Notes: generated by a model not told the origin, from the sequence alone. Shown: positions 26,697 to 35,987, counted from the stretch's first letter. The stretch is DNA of 64,000 nucleotides from Hahella sp. KA22 (GCF_004135205.1 NZ_CP035490.1:5633501-5697500); one strand, 5' to 3'. A program made the numbers and translations.

Positions 26697-26731
26697 AAAA
26701 AAACGGGCGCGGTGGATAACCATCGCGCCCG
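26697..26731 (-). terminator. Terminator downstream of serA, best oriented on the minus strand
   Basis: CGGGCGCGGTGG / CCATCGCGCCCG (one G-T wobble) around ATAA gives a 12-pair stem. On the plus strand it is followed only by AGCTTCTTCTC, but on the minus strand by TTTTTTT. It probably ends serA transcripts and also stops antisense transcripts from the right. Confidence 0.65.
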
Positions 26732-26834
26732 AGCTTCTTCTCAGAGAGATGACTGTCAGTCCCCACCCGTCGTATCTCCTGTCTCAGCTTCAGTTATACG
26801 CCTCCCACTCTCCTGCGCCTATCCACAGTCCCGC

Positions 26835-26854
26835 CTAAACCAAAGTTTAGGGCC
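26835..26854. promoter_or_regulatory. Operator-like palindrome, copy 1, upstream of LuxR-type regulator
   Basis: CTAAAC-CAAA-GTTTAG followed by GGCC lies 88 bases before the regulator start. The 19 bases TAAACCWARGTTTAGGSCC are shared with the site at 29570-29588. Confidence 0.5.
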
Positions 26855-26942
26855 AAAGAAATATCGATTTTATTGTGGCGCTGCGCCAGCATTACTACAC
26901 TGGAAATCAAGGCGTATACGCGATTTCGCTAAGGGGAAAAAC

Positions 26943-27614
26943 ATGGAAAGCACTCATTGCGCTGACGTTCGCGCCCTTCTGGTCGATGACCATCCAATAG
27001 TGATCGACGCCCTGTCCACTTCGTTGCTCGCGTTGAAGCTGTGCAACTGGATCGACAAGGCCAACACGCTGGCGGAAGCTAAGGAGAAACTGGCTAACAA
27101 TACGGAAATCAGCCTGGTGTTACTTGATCTGCACCTGTCCGACGCCGAGGGCATACACGCCATGATGACCTTGCGGGAAACTTATCCCGACGTTCCCATC
27201 ATCATTTTTTCCGGCGACGACTCCACCGACACCATCGCCAAAGCGTTTGAGTACGGCGTACGCGGCTACGTGCCGAAGAACTCGCCAGTGGAAGTCGTAG
27301 TGAGCGCAGTCAAAGTGGTGCTCGCCGGCAGTTGCTACATCCCACCCCACGCCATCCGCATGCTGGGTTTTGAACCTGCGGCGGGAACTGTGGCCATAGG
27401 CAATACCGCCGTCGAAACCCGCCCCTATTTTTCACCCCGCCAGGAACAGGTGTTTCACTATTTGCTGGAAGGCATGCCCAACAAGGTAATCGCCGCGCGC
27501 CTGGATATGGCGGAAGGCACGGTGAAAACCCATATGAACACGATCTTCAGAGCCTTGGGAGTGCGTAATCGCGCGCAGGCGATTCTGAAGGCGCGACAGC
27601 TGGGCGTCATCTGA
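26943..27614 (+). CDS. LuxR/NarL-type response regulator
   Basis: The 223-residue protein has a receiver domain (ALLVDDHPIVIDAL, phospho-Asp in LVLLDLHLSDAEG near residue 61, FSGDDS, KN lysine) and a LuxR helix-turn-helix (YFSPRQEQVFHYLLEGMPNK, MAEGTVKTHMNTIFRALG). AAGGGG lies six to seven bases before the ATG. The hybrid kinase gene converges on it with only 15 bases between stops and is its likely partner. An operator-like palindrome stands upstream and recurs near the kinase and the large fusion gene. Confidence 0.9.
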   Translation: MESTHCADVRALLVDDHPIVIDALSTSLLALKLCNWIDKANTLAEAKEKLANNTEISLVLLDLHLSDAEGIHAMMTLRETYPDVPIIIFSGDDSTDTIAKAFEYGVRGYVPKNSPVEVVVSAVKVVLAGSCYIPPHAIRMLGFEPAAGTVAIGNTAVETRPYFSPRQEQVFHYLLEGMPNKVIAARLDMAEGTVKTHMNTIFRALGVRNRAQAILKARQLGVI

Positions 27615-27629
27615 AGCGCTCGGTCGTCG

Positions 27630-29459
27630 CTAATGGGACGAGACGGACTCTATCCAGGTCTGCAGCTGGCGCGAAGAGATGGGTTTGGTGAGAAAGCTGA
27701 ACCCGCTTTCCTGTAGTTCTCTTACCCGTTCAGGCTGTACATTGCCGGACACCAGCAGCATCTTTTCCTTTGGCATCTGCTGGGACAGGCTGTCGGCGAT
27801 ATCCAGCCCATCCTCGCCTTTGTCCAGCATGTCGTCGAGTATCAGCGCGTCCGGCCAGCCCTGGCTGCGATGGCGCAGCGCCAGCAATTCATCCTTGTTG
27901 GCGACGATTTCGTAGCGGCATCCCCAGGCGTCGAACTGAAAGGAAAGCGCGGACCTCACTAACGGATCGTCCTCCACCAGCCAGACATTGAGGTCAATGA
28001 AGGCATTGTCCGGGGCTTCCAGATCGCGAAGACTGGGCGCGATACAGGCGTATTCCGCCAGAGGCGCGTAGAAAGAAAAGCGCGAGCCCTTGCCTGGCGA
28101 GGACTGCACGGTCAGCCCCGCATCGAGAATTTCGTTGATGCGGCGTACGATGGCCAATCCCATGCCGATGCCCTTCTCCCTGTTACGGCTGGGATTATTG
28201 AGTTGCACAAAATCTTCAAAGATACGCACCTGATCGTCACGCTCAATGCCCGGCCCCGTATCGCTGATAGTGAAAGCCACGCGACGTCCCTCCACCGCTG
28301 CCTCCACGCTGACTTCGCCTTTGTGTGTGTACCGGATGGCATTGGAAATCAGATTGTTAAGCAAACGGCTCAGCAGTTCCAGGTCGGAATAGAGGCAGAC
28401 TCGCGAGTAGTTGCAACGCCAAGCCAAACCTTTGGCCTGACACAGCAATTGGAACTCCGCCTCCAAAGGCCGCATGACTTCATCCAGCGACAGCGCCTTC
28501 ATACTGGGTTGAAACTTGCCTGCTTCGAAGCGCGACAGGTCCAGCAGGTTATTGAACAGCGTGCGCAACACTTCAATCGCCTGCCGCTGTTTACTGACGA
28601 TCTCCTGCGCCGTCTCCCCCAAAGGCTGATACGACAGCGTGTCCGTCAACAGGGACACTGCGTACAAGGGCTGGCGCAGATCGTGACTGGCCGCGGCCAT
28701 GAAATAGGTTTTGGCTTTATTCGCTTCCTGCGCCGCCGCCAGCGCCTCTTCGGCTTTTTTGCGCTCCGCCTCGACTTTGTTCAGCAACGCGCTCTTTTCA
28801 AAACGCATGGCGACGCTCTCCGCAAAAGTGCGACTGCTGCGACGCACTGAGCTGATCATCAATAACGTCAGGGTCGCCAAGGGCGCGGCGATGCGCAGTT
28901 CGTCCACCCCTTGCAGTGACCAGTACAGAATTGGCTGTCCCATCAACAGGGGAATGGATAACAAAAAGGAGCGGTAATCGGACGCCAGATTCACCATGGC
29001 CCCCACCCCGTACAGGCTGATGGCCAGGGTCATGAAAAAGGCGACATTGTCCGTCTCCACCGCGCCCACGGTCCAAATTCCCGTACCGACCAGCGCTTGA
29101 TTGATAAGACTGCTGCGCAGCAATCGCTTGTCGCTGTGCGCAATTTCCTGGAAGGTCATGCTGTCCAACTGGCGCATAATCTGACGACTGATCTGCAGGC
29201 GCAGAACTTGCGCCGCCGCCACGGGCCCTACCCACAACAAAATGCGCGACAGAGGCGCCTGGTCCCATAACATGAATAGAAAGATCGCCATGATGAGAAA
29301 CACGCCCTGCACTGCAGGCAGCGTCTGTTGGCAGCGGATTTTGACGGACTCGATCAGGTGGGCGCGCTCAAACTCCTCCGGCGCCGTCCCTAAGCGACTG
29401 GAATCCTTAGCTTTATGCTCTTGTCTCACCTTGCTCTCCAGGCTGGGCTGAGAACGCAT
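27630..29459 (-). CDS. Membrane hybrid histidine kinase/response regulator
   Basis: The 609-residue protein has an N-terminal membrane region with about six hydrophobic segments (from FLIMAIFLFMLW near residue 55 to about 210), a short coiled coil rich in Lys, Glu and Ala, a HisKA domain with the phospho-His in AASHDLRQPLYAVS, a HATPase domain (LISNAIRYTHKGE, DTGPGIERDD, GIGMGLAIVRR) and a C-terminal receiver domain (LVEDDPLVRSAL, LILDDMLDKGEDG). The membrane region is presumably the sensor. It converges with the LuxR-type regulator gene and is divergent from the GMC fusion gene. Confidence 0.9.
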   Translation of the reverse strand: MRSQPSLESKVRQEHKAKDSSRLGTAPEEFERAHLIESVKIRCQQTLPAVQGVFLIMAIFLFMLWDQAPLSRILLWVGPVAAAQVLRLQISRQIMRQLDSMTFQEIAHSDKRLLRSSLINQALVGTGIWTVGAVETDNVAFFMTLAISLYGVGAMVNLASDYRSFLLSIPLLMGQPILYWSLQGVDELRIAAPLATLTLLMISSVRRSSRTFAESVAMRFEKSALLNKVEAERKKAEEALAAAQEANKAKTYFMAAASHDLRQPLYAVSLLTDTLSYQPLGETAQEIVSKQRQAIEVLRTLFNNLLDLSRFEAGKFQPSMKALSLDEVMRPLEAEFQLLCQAKGLAWRCNYSRVCLYSDLELLSRLLNNLISNAIRYTHKGEVSVEAAVEGRRVAFTISDTGPGIERDDQVRIFEDFVQLNNPSRNREKGIGMGLAIVRRINEILDAGLTVQSSPGKGSRFSFYAPLAEYACIAPSLRDLEAPDNAFIDLNVWLVEDDPLVRSALSFQFDAWGCRYEIVANKDELLALRHRSQGWPDALILDDMLDKGEDGLDIADSLSQQMPKEKMLLVSGNVQPERVRELQESGFSFLTKPISSRQLQTWIESVSSH

Positions 29460-29887
29460 CTCATCGGTGGATGAGCGTCACGCCACGGTCTCTCTTAATC
29501 TTAGATGAGTTTGATTACCGCGCGGCGATTCAGTTTCAGTTTAACAGCAGAATTTTCGTCGATTGCAAGTAAACCTAGGTTTAGGCCCCTCGTTTATTCC
29601 TTTCTGTGTATTCAACCTGTATTTTGTTTAAAAATTAACCAAATCAAATTTTCATTGCTATTCTGATTCAAGCAGTCCTCTAACAATAATGACCTGATCG
29701 ACAGATAAGCCGAACGCCATCCTCTTGTCGATTAATACAATGCGTCCAACGCATTGGCGTAGCCCATCACCCTGGAACCAGAGCGGCGCAGTCCGACGCT
29801 CCCTTGCGCCCGGACATCGCAGTCAAAACGTCGCCGAACGGACATCAACCTCATAACAAGTCCTTTGCTAGGGAAGGAGTTCCGGCC
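29460..29887. other. Regulatory region between hybrid kinase and GMC fusion gene
   Basis: This 428-base AT-rich stretch separates two divergent genes. It holds the perfect palindrome TAAACCTAGGTTTA at 29570-29583 and, just before the fusion gene, GGAAGGAG as Shine-Dalgarno sequence at about 29872-29879. No small gene is supported. Confidence 0.55.
29570..29588. promoter_or_regulatory. Operator-like palindrome, copy 2, between hybrid kinase and GMC fusion gene
   Basis: TAAACCTAGGTTTA is a perfect 14-base palindrome followed by GGCCC, giving 17 of 19 identities with the copy upstream of the regulator gene. It lies 111 bases before the kinase start and 318 before the fusion gene, and has the same flank orientation relative to the fusion gene as copy 1 has to the regulator gene. 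Confidence 0.55.
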
Positions 29888-32800
29888 ATGCACTTTCATC
29901 TTTCCGAACCGTTCGAAAGCCTGATAAAAGATGCGCTCCCAGAAACGCGGGTCCACGACACCGATGTATTGATTGTCGGCTCCGGCTATGGCGGCTCCAT
30001 CGCCGCCATGCAACTGGCCGGGGGCAAGTCTTCCAAAGACAATACCGGTGACGCGACAGTGACGGTGTTGGAACGGGGCAAAGAGTACCGTCCTGGCGAT
30101 TTCCCGGAAGCCCTGGGGGACATCCCCGGCCACATGCAATTATTGAAATCCGGCTCCAACCGCCCTATTGGCTACGCTGACGCGCTCTATGATTTTCGCA
30201 TTGGTAAAGAAGTGGATGTGTTGGTGGGCTGCGGGCTGGGAGGCGGGTCGCTGATTAACGCCAACGTGGCCCTGGAGCCAGAGGCGGATACATTGGCGCA
30301 AGCCGCCTGGCCGCGTGAGTTTCGGGAACATCCGGGACTGCTGGAGCCGCACTTTCAGAAAGTGCGTCGCTTGCTGGGAGTCCGCAATCAGGATCAGACC
30401 GCCCGCGACAGACTATGCCGTCTCCCCAAGTTTCAGGCGCTGACCAGACTCGCCAACTCAATTGACGCGTCAGTGGAAACAGCGCCATTGACCGTCAGCC
30501 TGCGTCCTGGCGCCAACGCCGTCGGCATTGAGCAGCCGGGCTGTAATCTCTGCGGCAACTGTGTGTCTGGATGCAATCAGGGCGCGAAGAATACCCTGGC
30601 CATGAACGTCATTCCGCTGGCGAAGTCCCGCGGGGCCAGGTTTTACACCGGCGCCACGGTTCTCACTCTGGAGCCCATCGCCCTCTCAGCAGCCGATAAC
30701 ACGACAGGGGCGAACAGGCGACGTTGGCGGGTGCGGGTACGGCGCACCGCCACAGAAAAGAACAATCTGGCTGACGAGGTATTCTGGATTGAAGCCGCCA
30801 CCGTCATCCTGGCGGCGGGAGCGCTAGGCAGCACGGAAATTCTGTTACGGTCTCAGAATTCCGGCCGTTTGCAGCTTTCCGACAGACTGGGCAAGCGCTT
30901 TTCCACCAACGGCGACGGTTTCGCCATGAGCTATGGGCAGGCGAACCCAGTCATGGCGATCGGCAAGTCTGACGAATCTCTGCAAACCGGCGAGGAGTCA
31001 TGCGTCGGCCCCACCATTACCGGCGTATCCCGCCCGCTGGCTCGCCATCCCGAAACCGGCGCCGAAGTACGTTTGACCTTGGAGGACGGCTCTGCGCCCT
31101 ACGGCGTGGCGCGCCTTTTCGGCGAAATCGCCACGACCGGCGCGCAACTGAACCGTCTCACCGACATGACCTTGCCCGCCTGGTTTGTAAACGCGAGTAA
31201 AAACGGCGTGTTCAAAGATCCTCTGGCGCACCACAACGGCGCCATGGAGCGCTCGCAAATCCTCTTGATCATGGGGGATGACGGCGCCGCCGGCGGCCTT
31301 TCCCTGCGCGCCAGCGATAATCCCGCGCAACAGGCTGACACAGACTACTCCCGCATTCGCGTCGAATGGCCCAAGGCGGCGGAGGACGCCTGCCTGACCG
31401 CGGCTGACGCCCTGTTGCGCAGCCAGGACAGAAAAGCCGGATTCGACGGCGGCCAATATGTCCCTAATCCTCTCTGGAAAACCCTGCCGGATGACGCCTC
31501 TACCGTCATGAGCGGCAAGCTTCCCGGCGGTCGCGTCATCACGGTGCACCCACTGGGCGGCTGCGCCATGGGCGACGGTCCCGACACTGGCGTCGTCAAC
31601 CATTACGGCCAGGTATTCAAGGCCGACCCTGGCGCCCGAAACATCAGCGCCCCCGCTTTGCATGATGGGCTATATGTGCTGGATGGCTCTATCCTGCCAA
31701 CCGCCCTGGGCGTCAATCCGTTCCTGACCATATCCGCGTTGTCTCTTCGGGCCGCAGAGTCGATTCAGGAACAACATGACTGGCTTGCAGCAACGCAGGA
31801 ACGCGTCAGTCCCGAGTTGGCGCAAGCCATCTCGCCAGTAAAACAGACGCCGCCGACCACAGCGGCCAAGCCCAACCCCACGGTGACGCTGAGTATCAGC
31901 GAGCAGATGTTCGGCCGTTTGCAGGCTGAGGAAGCCAGCGCTCATCTGCCCGACTGGATAGAAAGCTGGATCAGACAGTGGGCCGAGGCGCTTCCCACTG
32001 AATCTCGACCCGCCAGTGGCGTCGCTACGCGCCTCACCGGCGATCAGGGGCTGATTTTCAAGGTGGAAACGCAAATAGATGATCTGCATGACTGGCTGCA
32101 GAAACCAGGAGAGGAGCTGAAGGCGACGGCAAAGCTGTATCTAAATCCGCTCAGCGCGGAGCAAACCGCCAAAATGCACACCTACGGACTGCCTCCAGAA
32201 CTGTTGCAAGGCGCAATTCCCATCGCCGTGGGCGAAGGCGTGGTGCGCCTGCTGCACTGCGATGAGCCCGGTCCGCTGGCCACCGCCTGGCGCGGCGCAC
32301 AGGCCCTCAACGCTTATCGTACGCGCCGCCAATCTCTGTCTGGCTTCGCCTTGCGTCAGCTCAAGCAGCGCCTGAGTCGCTGGGATTCTGACGCCTCGCT
32401 GAAGGAGCCGGCGCCAGGGTTGTTCAAACAAATCAAAGGTTTCTGGACCGTCGCCAAGCATCATGCGCAATACCGTCGCATGAGTTACAGCTTCCAGTTC
32501 ACCCCCAATACCAACGGCTCGCGCGCGCCTCGTTTCAAAAACATGCCTGGGGAGATCATTCACCTGCGTGGAGAAAAGCTGCTGGCCTGGAAGAACGGGG
32601 TTCCCAGACTCTGGCGCGCCCTGACCAATCTTCCCATTGAGTTGTCCCACGATCGCCATGGCGACGCCGTGTCAGGTTCGCTGTACGTGGACATGGAATA
32701 CATGTCGGAAAGGGGCCTGGCCCAGGTGGTCAAATCGCCTAATCTGCCGGAGTCCGCCATGGCGGCCGCGGGCCTGGGCATGCTGTTTCTGCGCTGCTTG

Positions 32801-35782
32801 CTGCAAACCCAGTTCTGGGATTTCGGCTCGCCTCATTACCCTGACAAGCCCATCGCCTCCAATCCGCATCCCCGGGCGTTACGCGTATCGGATAACCGGG
32901 TGATCAGCCCGCAGCGCGCTGAACTCAGCGTCCCTTTGAATGACGCCTCGTCGGAGCAGATCGGTATTGTGCTGACCCGCTATCCGCAAACTAACGCGCA
33001 GCGGCCGGGACAGCCTGTGCTGCTCATTCATGGGCTCGCCCAGGGCAGTCTTATTTATTGTTCCGAAGCCATCCCCGGGAACATGGCGGTTTATCTGTGG
33101 CGCGCCGGCTTTGATGTGTGGATGCTGGATTATCGACTCAGCAACGCCCTTCCCACACCGGCGCCCCTGCAGGGCTGGAGTATTGAAGAAATCGCCCGCT
33201 ACGATATCCCCGCCGCGGTGCGCCATATTCACCGGGTCAACCCGGGTAAGATCAACCTGTTCGCCCATTGCGTCGGCGCTACCGCCACGACCATGGCCAT
33301 TCTCAAAGGCTGGTTGGACGATCCCGCCGATCCCTTTATCGGACGGGTGGCCTTCAATGCGATCCATCCCTGGATCATCCCTTCGCCGGTCAACCGCAGC
33401 CGCGCCAAGCTGGGCAGTTTCCTGCGCGACTCGGTCAATGACGCTCAACTCAACCCTATACCTCAGCCTAACCCCGGCGCCTTCGATTCCATGTTCGATC
33501 GTCTGGCTTTCTCTTTCGCGCGCCTGGGCGAGCTGCAAGAGGCGGAAGAAGGTAGAGCGCGCAACGGCGGCGAGCGGCATACGCACAGCGACCATGCGCC
33601 CGATGGCGGCGTGGAAATCTCCCAGGGCATCTGCGACAAAATGAGTTTCCTGTACGGCCGCATGTGGCGACACGATCAGATTTCTCCCGCCACTCACAAA
33701 GCCTTTCAGGATATGTTGGGGCAAGCTCCTGGCGCAGTCTATCGGCACCTGTATTACTTCGCCCAGCAACAACGGGTCACTTCCCGGGACGGCGAAAACA
33801 CCTTTCTTACCCCCTCTGCGGTGCGCAAACACTGGAGTTATCCCACCCTGTTCATTCATGGCGAGCAAAGCAAAGTGTTCAATCCCCAATCCGCCACCCG
33901 CTCCGCCATCCGGCTCAGTGAAATGCTGAAGGGCGGTCCATCCGCGCCGCCGGTGCTGTTGAAGCGGGCGCCGCATTACGGCCACATGGATGTCATCCTG
34001 GCGCAAAACGCTTACAAGGACACCTTTCCCAGTCTGCGCGCGTTTTTTAGCGAAGATGAGGAATGTCTGCGCCACTCCGCCGGGGACCGCGTCGAATTTC
34101 ATCATCAACTGTTCGACAGCTATCGCGCTGCGGATGACCTGCATGCGGTAAACGCCAACCTGTTCAGCGCCGGACCAATCATCCGCGGCGCCTGGCTGGA
34201 TAGCGCCGGTATTGGCCGCCCGCGTATTGTGCTGCGGTTGTGGGCGGAGCTTTCCGATCTGGCGGATCTGGCCGACGCCCAGGCGACGCCGACCCGACGT
34301 CTGGCGCTGGAAGGCGCTGAATTGATTCAATGTCAGTTCTGCTCCGCCAATGATCCACATCATTTATTGCTGGATGTGGCGGTGAGGGTCGATCCGGGAC
34401 AGGAACGGGAGGTGCGCATCCGCTTCAGCCTGACCCAGCGTCAGTTTGATCCAGCAACCCAGCAGGCCATGTCGCAGACCTTACATATCCCCGCCTCCGC
34501 TGGCTGGCTGCGCCGTCTGCGCGAGCTTTGCCTGCATCGCGGCGTCAGCCCCGCCATGCGCTTTCTGGTTGGCTCCTGCCGCTATCCGGGCGCAGTGCTG
34601 GAACGGGATCTCGCCGATCAGGCGTTCGTCGGCATGGGACGTCAGGTCAGAGGCGACGCCCAACTGCCCGGTGCGGATTCCGTCTTTTTTATTGGGGATC
34701 AGATATACGCAGACGCCACCGCCGAGGCGTTTGACAACACCGCCCTGAAAGAGCGCTACATCACACGCTACCGAGAGGCGTTCAACTCGCCCAATATGCG
34801 AAAACTGCTGCAACTGGCTCCCGTTCACTTCACGGTGGATGACCATGAGTTCAGCGACGATTGCTCCGGACGTCCGCCACAATTGGACGCTCACCTGCAG
34901 GAGCGCGAACGCTTTGACTTCGCCCTGCGCGCCGCCCGCAGCTTTCAATGCAGCGGACGCCAGCCGGACGCCGCACTCTGGTATCCCCAGGGCGTTAGCG
35001 CAACCCGGGAGTTCGACTGTCCGGTCTTCGTCATGGACACCCGCACCGAACGGCGACTACGCAGCGCTGGCGCCGCTGGCGCGCAAGCGGAAATGATCGA
35101 CGCGACGCAATTCGCCGCCCTGTCCAATTGGCTATCGGAAGCGCAACGGCTAACGCCGGAGCGGCCTAAATTTATCTTCTCCGGCAGCGTGATTGCGCCA
35201 GTGGAAATACGCCTCACACAGTACCCTGACCTGTGGCGCAATCACGACAGCTGGTGCGGCTATCCTCATACCCTGGCGGCGGTAATGGGGCTGATCTACG
35301 AGCGGCAGATCGCTAACGTCATTTTCGTCGGCGGCGACCAGCATTTATGCGCTCTGGCGCGCATGACGCTGGCCAACCCTGCGGATCAGGCGGTATCGCA
35401 CCGCAAGGCCGTGACAGTATGGCAGATCGTGTCGTCCGGCCTGTACGCGCCACTGCCCTTCGCCAACGCTAATCCCCGGGATTTCGAGTGGGAAAAACCC
35501 AGCGTCGTGCCCATGCACGGCTCGCAGTTACAACTGCAGGCGGAAGCGCGCTTGTTGCGGGCGGATAAATCCCAGTTCGTGCGCGTGGACGCCGTCCCCA
35601 CGGGAGACTGCTGGACGCTGGAAGTCCGCGTATGCGACCCGGAGGGTTTCGTGGCTCCAGTGGCGCAGCCAACCGCGCTGAAAGATGGCGAGCTGGCGGA
35701 CGACGACAAAACCTGGCGCATCCGGCTGACCGCCAATGTCGAAGCGGAGCCGGGCAAACCTGTGCGTCCAGAACCCGCGTAA
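29888..35782 (+). CDS. Trifunctional fusion: GMC oxidoreductase, alpha/beta hydrolase, PhoD-like phosphatase
   Basis: This 1964-residue protein joins three enzymes. The first 640 residues form a GMC (cholesterol-oxidase-like) flavoprotein: FAD motif GSGYGGS at 31-37, a Cys cluster C219-C222-C225-C229 (CNLCGNCVSGC), HPLGGCAMG near 553 and GVNPFLTISAL near 608. A region to about 1020 resembles no domain I know. Residues about 1040-1420 are an alpha/beta hydrolase (VLLIHGLAQGS; nucleophile elbow AHCVGA with Cys1128; HYGHMD). Residues about 1555-1900 are a PhoD-like metallophosphatase (GDQIYAD at 1603, VDDHEFSDD near 1650, GGDQHLCAL near 1815). No signal peptide is seen, so it is probably cytoplasmic. 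The ATG at 29888 has GGAAGGAG eight bases upstream. A role in sterol or lipid ester use is inferred. Confidence 0.85.
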   Translation: MHFHLSEPFESLIKDALPETRVHDTDVLIVGSGYGGSIAAMQLAGGKSSKDNTGDATVTVLERGKEYRPGDFPEALGDIPGHMQLLKSGSNRPIGYADALYDFRIGKEVDVLVGCGLGGGSLINANVALEPEADTLAQAAWPREFREHPGLLEPHFQKVRRLLGVRNQDQTARDRLCRLPKFQALTRLANSIDASVETAPLTVSLRPGANAVGIEQPGCNLCGNCVSGCNQGAKNTLAMNVIPLAKSRGARFYTGATVLTLEPIALSAADNTTGANRRRWRVRVRRTATEKNNLADEVFWIEAATVILAAGALGSTEILLRSQNSGRLQLSDRLGKRFSTNGDGFAMSYGQANPVMAIGKSDESLQTGEESCVGPTITGVSRPLARHPETGAEVRLTLEDGSAPYGVARLFGEIATTGAQLNRLTDMTLPAWFVNASKNGVFKDPLAHHNGAMERSQILLIMGDDGAAGGLSLRASDNPAQQADTDYSRIRVEWPKAAEDACLTAADALLRSQDRKAGFDGGQYVPNPLWKTLPDDASTVMSGKLPGGRVITVHPLGGCAMGDGPDTGVVNHYGQVFKADPGARNISAPALHDGLYVLDGSILPTALGVNPFLTISALSLRAAESIQEQHDWLAATQERVSPELAQAISPVKQTPPTTAAKPNPTVTLSISEQMFGRLQAEEASAHLPDWIESWIRQWAEALPTESRPASGVATRLTGDQGLIFKVETQIDDLHDWLQKPGEELKATAKLYLNPLSAEQTAKMHTYGLPPELLQGAIPIAVGEGVVRLLHCDEPGPLATAWRGAQALNAYRTRRQSLSGFALRQLKQRLSRWDSDASLKEPAPGLFKQIKGFWTVAKHHAQYRRMSYSFQFTPNTNGSRAPRFKNMPGEIIHLRGEKLLAWKNGVPRLWRALTNLPIELSHDRHGDAVSGSLYVDMEYMSERGLAQVVKSPNLPESAMAAAGLGMLFLRCLLQTQFWDFGSPHYPDKPIASNPHPRALRVSDNRVISPQRAELSVPLNDASSEQIGIVLTRYPQTNAQRPGQPVLLIHGLAQGSLIYCSEAIPGNMAVYLWRAGFDVWMLDYRLSNALPTPAPLQGWSIEEIARYDIPAAVRHIHRVNPGKINLFAHCVGATATTMAILKGWLDDPADPFIGRVAFNAIHPWIIPSPVNRSRAKLGSFLRDSVNDAQLNPIPQPNPGAFDSMFDRLAFSFARLGELQEAEEGRARNGGERHTHSDHAPDGGVEISQGICDKMSFLYGRMWRHDQISPATHKAFQDMLGQAPGAVYRHLYYFAQQQRVTSRDGENTFLTPSAVRKHWSYPTLFIHGEQSKVFNPQSATRSAIRLSEMLKGGPSAPPVLLKRAPHYGHMDVILAQNAYKDTFPSLRAFFSEDEECLRHSAGDRVEFHHQLFDSYRAADDLHAVNANLFSAGPIIRGAWLDSAGIGRPRIVLRLWAELSDLADLADAQATPTRRLALEGAELIQCQFCSANDPHHLLLDVAVRVDPGQEREVRIRFSLTQRQFDPATQQAMSQTLHIPASAGWLRRLRELCLHRGVSPAMRFLVGSCRYPGAVLERDLADQAFVGMGRQVRGDAQLPGADSVFFIGDQIYADATAEAFDNTALKERYITRYREAFNSPNMRKLLQLAPVHFTVDDHEFSDDCSGRPPQLDAHLQERERFDFALRAARSFQCSGRQPDAALWYPQGVSATREFDCPVFVMDTRTERRLRSAGAAGAQAEMIDATQFAALSNWLSEAQRLTPERPKFIFSGSVIAPVEIRLTQYPDLWRNHDSWCGYPHTLAAVMGLIYERQIANVIFVGGDQHLCALARMTLANPADQAVSHRKAVTVWQIVSSGLYAPLPFANANPRDFEWEKPSVVPMHGSQLQLQAEARLLRADKSQFVRVDAVPTGDCWTLEVRVCDPEGFVAPVAQPTALKDGELADDDKTWRIRLTANVEAEPGKPVRPEPA

Positions 35783-35943
35783 TCAGGACAGTCAATCTGG
35801 AACAAAAAGTGTGAATAAATGCAGATTTGAAGGGATAGAGAGGTGAAAAAATAAGGGCAAAGGGAAATAGGAAAAGATAAAGATAAAGAAGAGTGAAAAG
35901 AAAGGCTGCGACGGCAAAATTGGGGGCCGCGCAGCCAAGGCAA

Positions 35944-35987
35944 TGGAAACTATGACTTTAACAGGAGGAGAGCGGGCATAGTTTCCA
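35944..35987. repeat. 11-base perfect inverted repeat after the GMC fusion gene
   Basis: TGGAAACTATG (35944-35954) and CATAGTTTCCA (35977-35987) are separated by 22 bases. The loop contains AGGAGG but no start codon follows. The preceding stretch, about 35815-35910, is almost pure purine. Its role is unclear. Confidence 0.5.

Larger units (their letters stand above)
26635..26942. other. Intergenic region between serA and the LuxR-type regulator
   Basis: It contains a 12-base hairpin with a minus-strand T-run (26697-26731) and, near the regulator gene, the operator-like palindrome at 26835-26854 followed by a short TGGCGCTGCGCCA dyad. No gene is seen. Confidence 0.5.

Noticed and set aside
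32879-34363. Long open frame (about 490 codons) on the minus strand inside the GMC fusion gene
   Set aside because: It is antisense to a region with clear hydrolase motifs, has no Shine-Dalgarno sequence and its protein shows no recognisable domain; GC-rich third positions in the real gene explain it.
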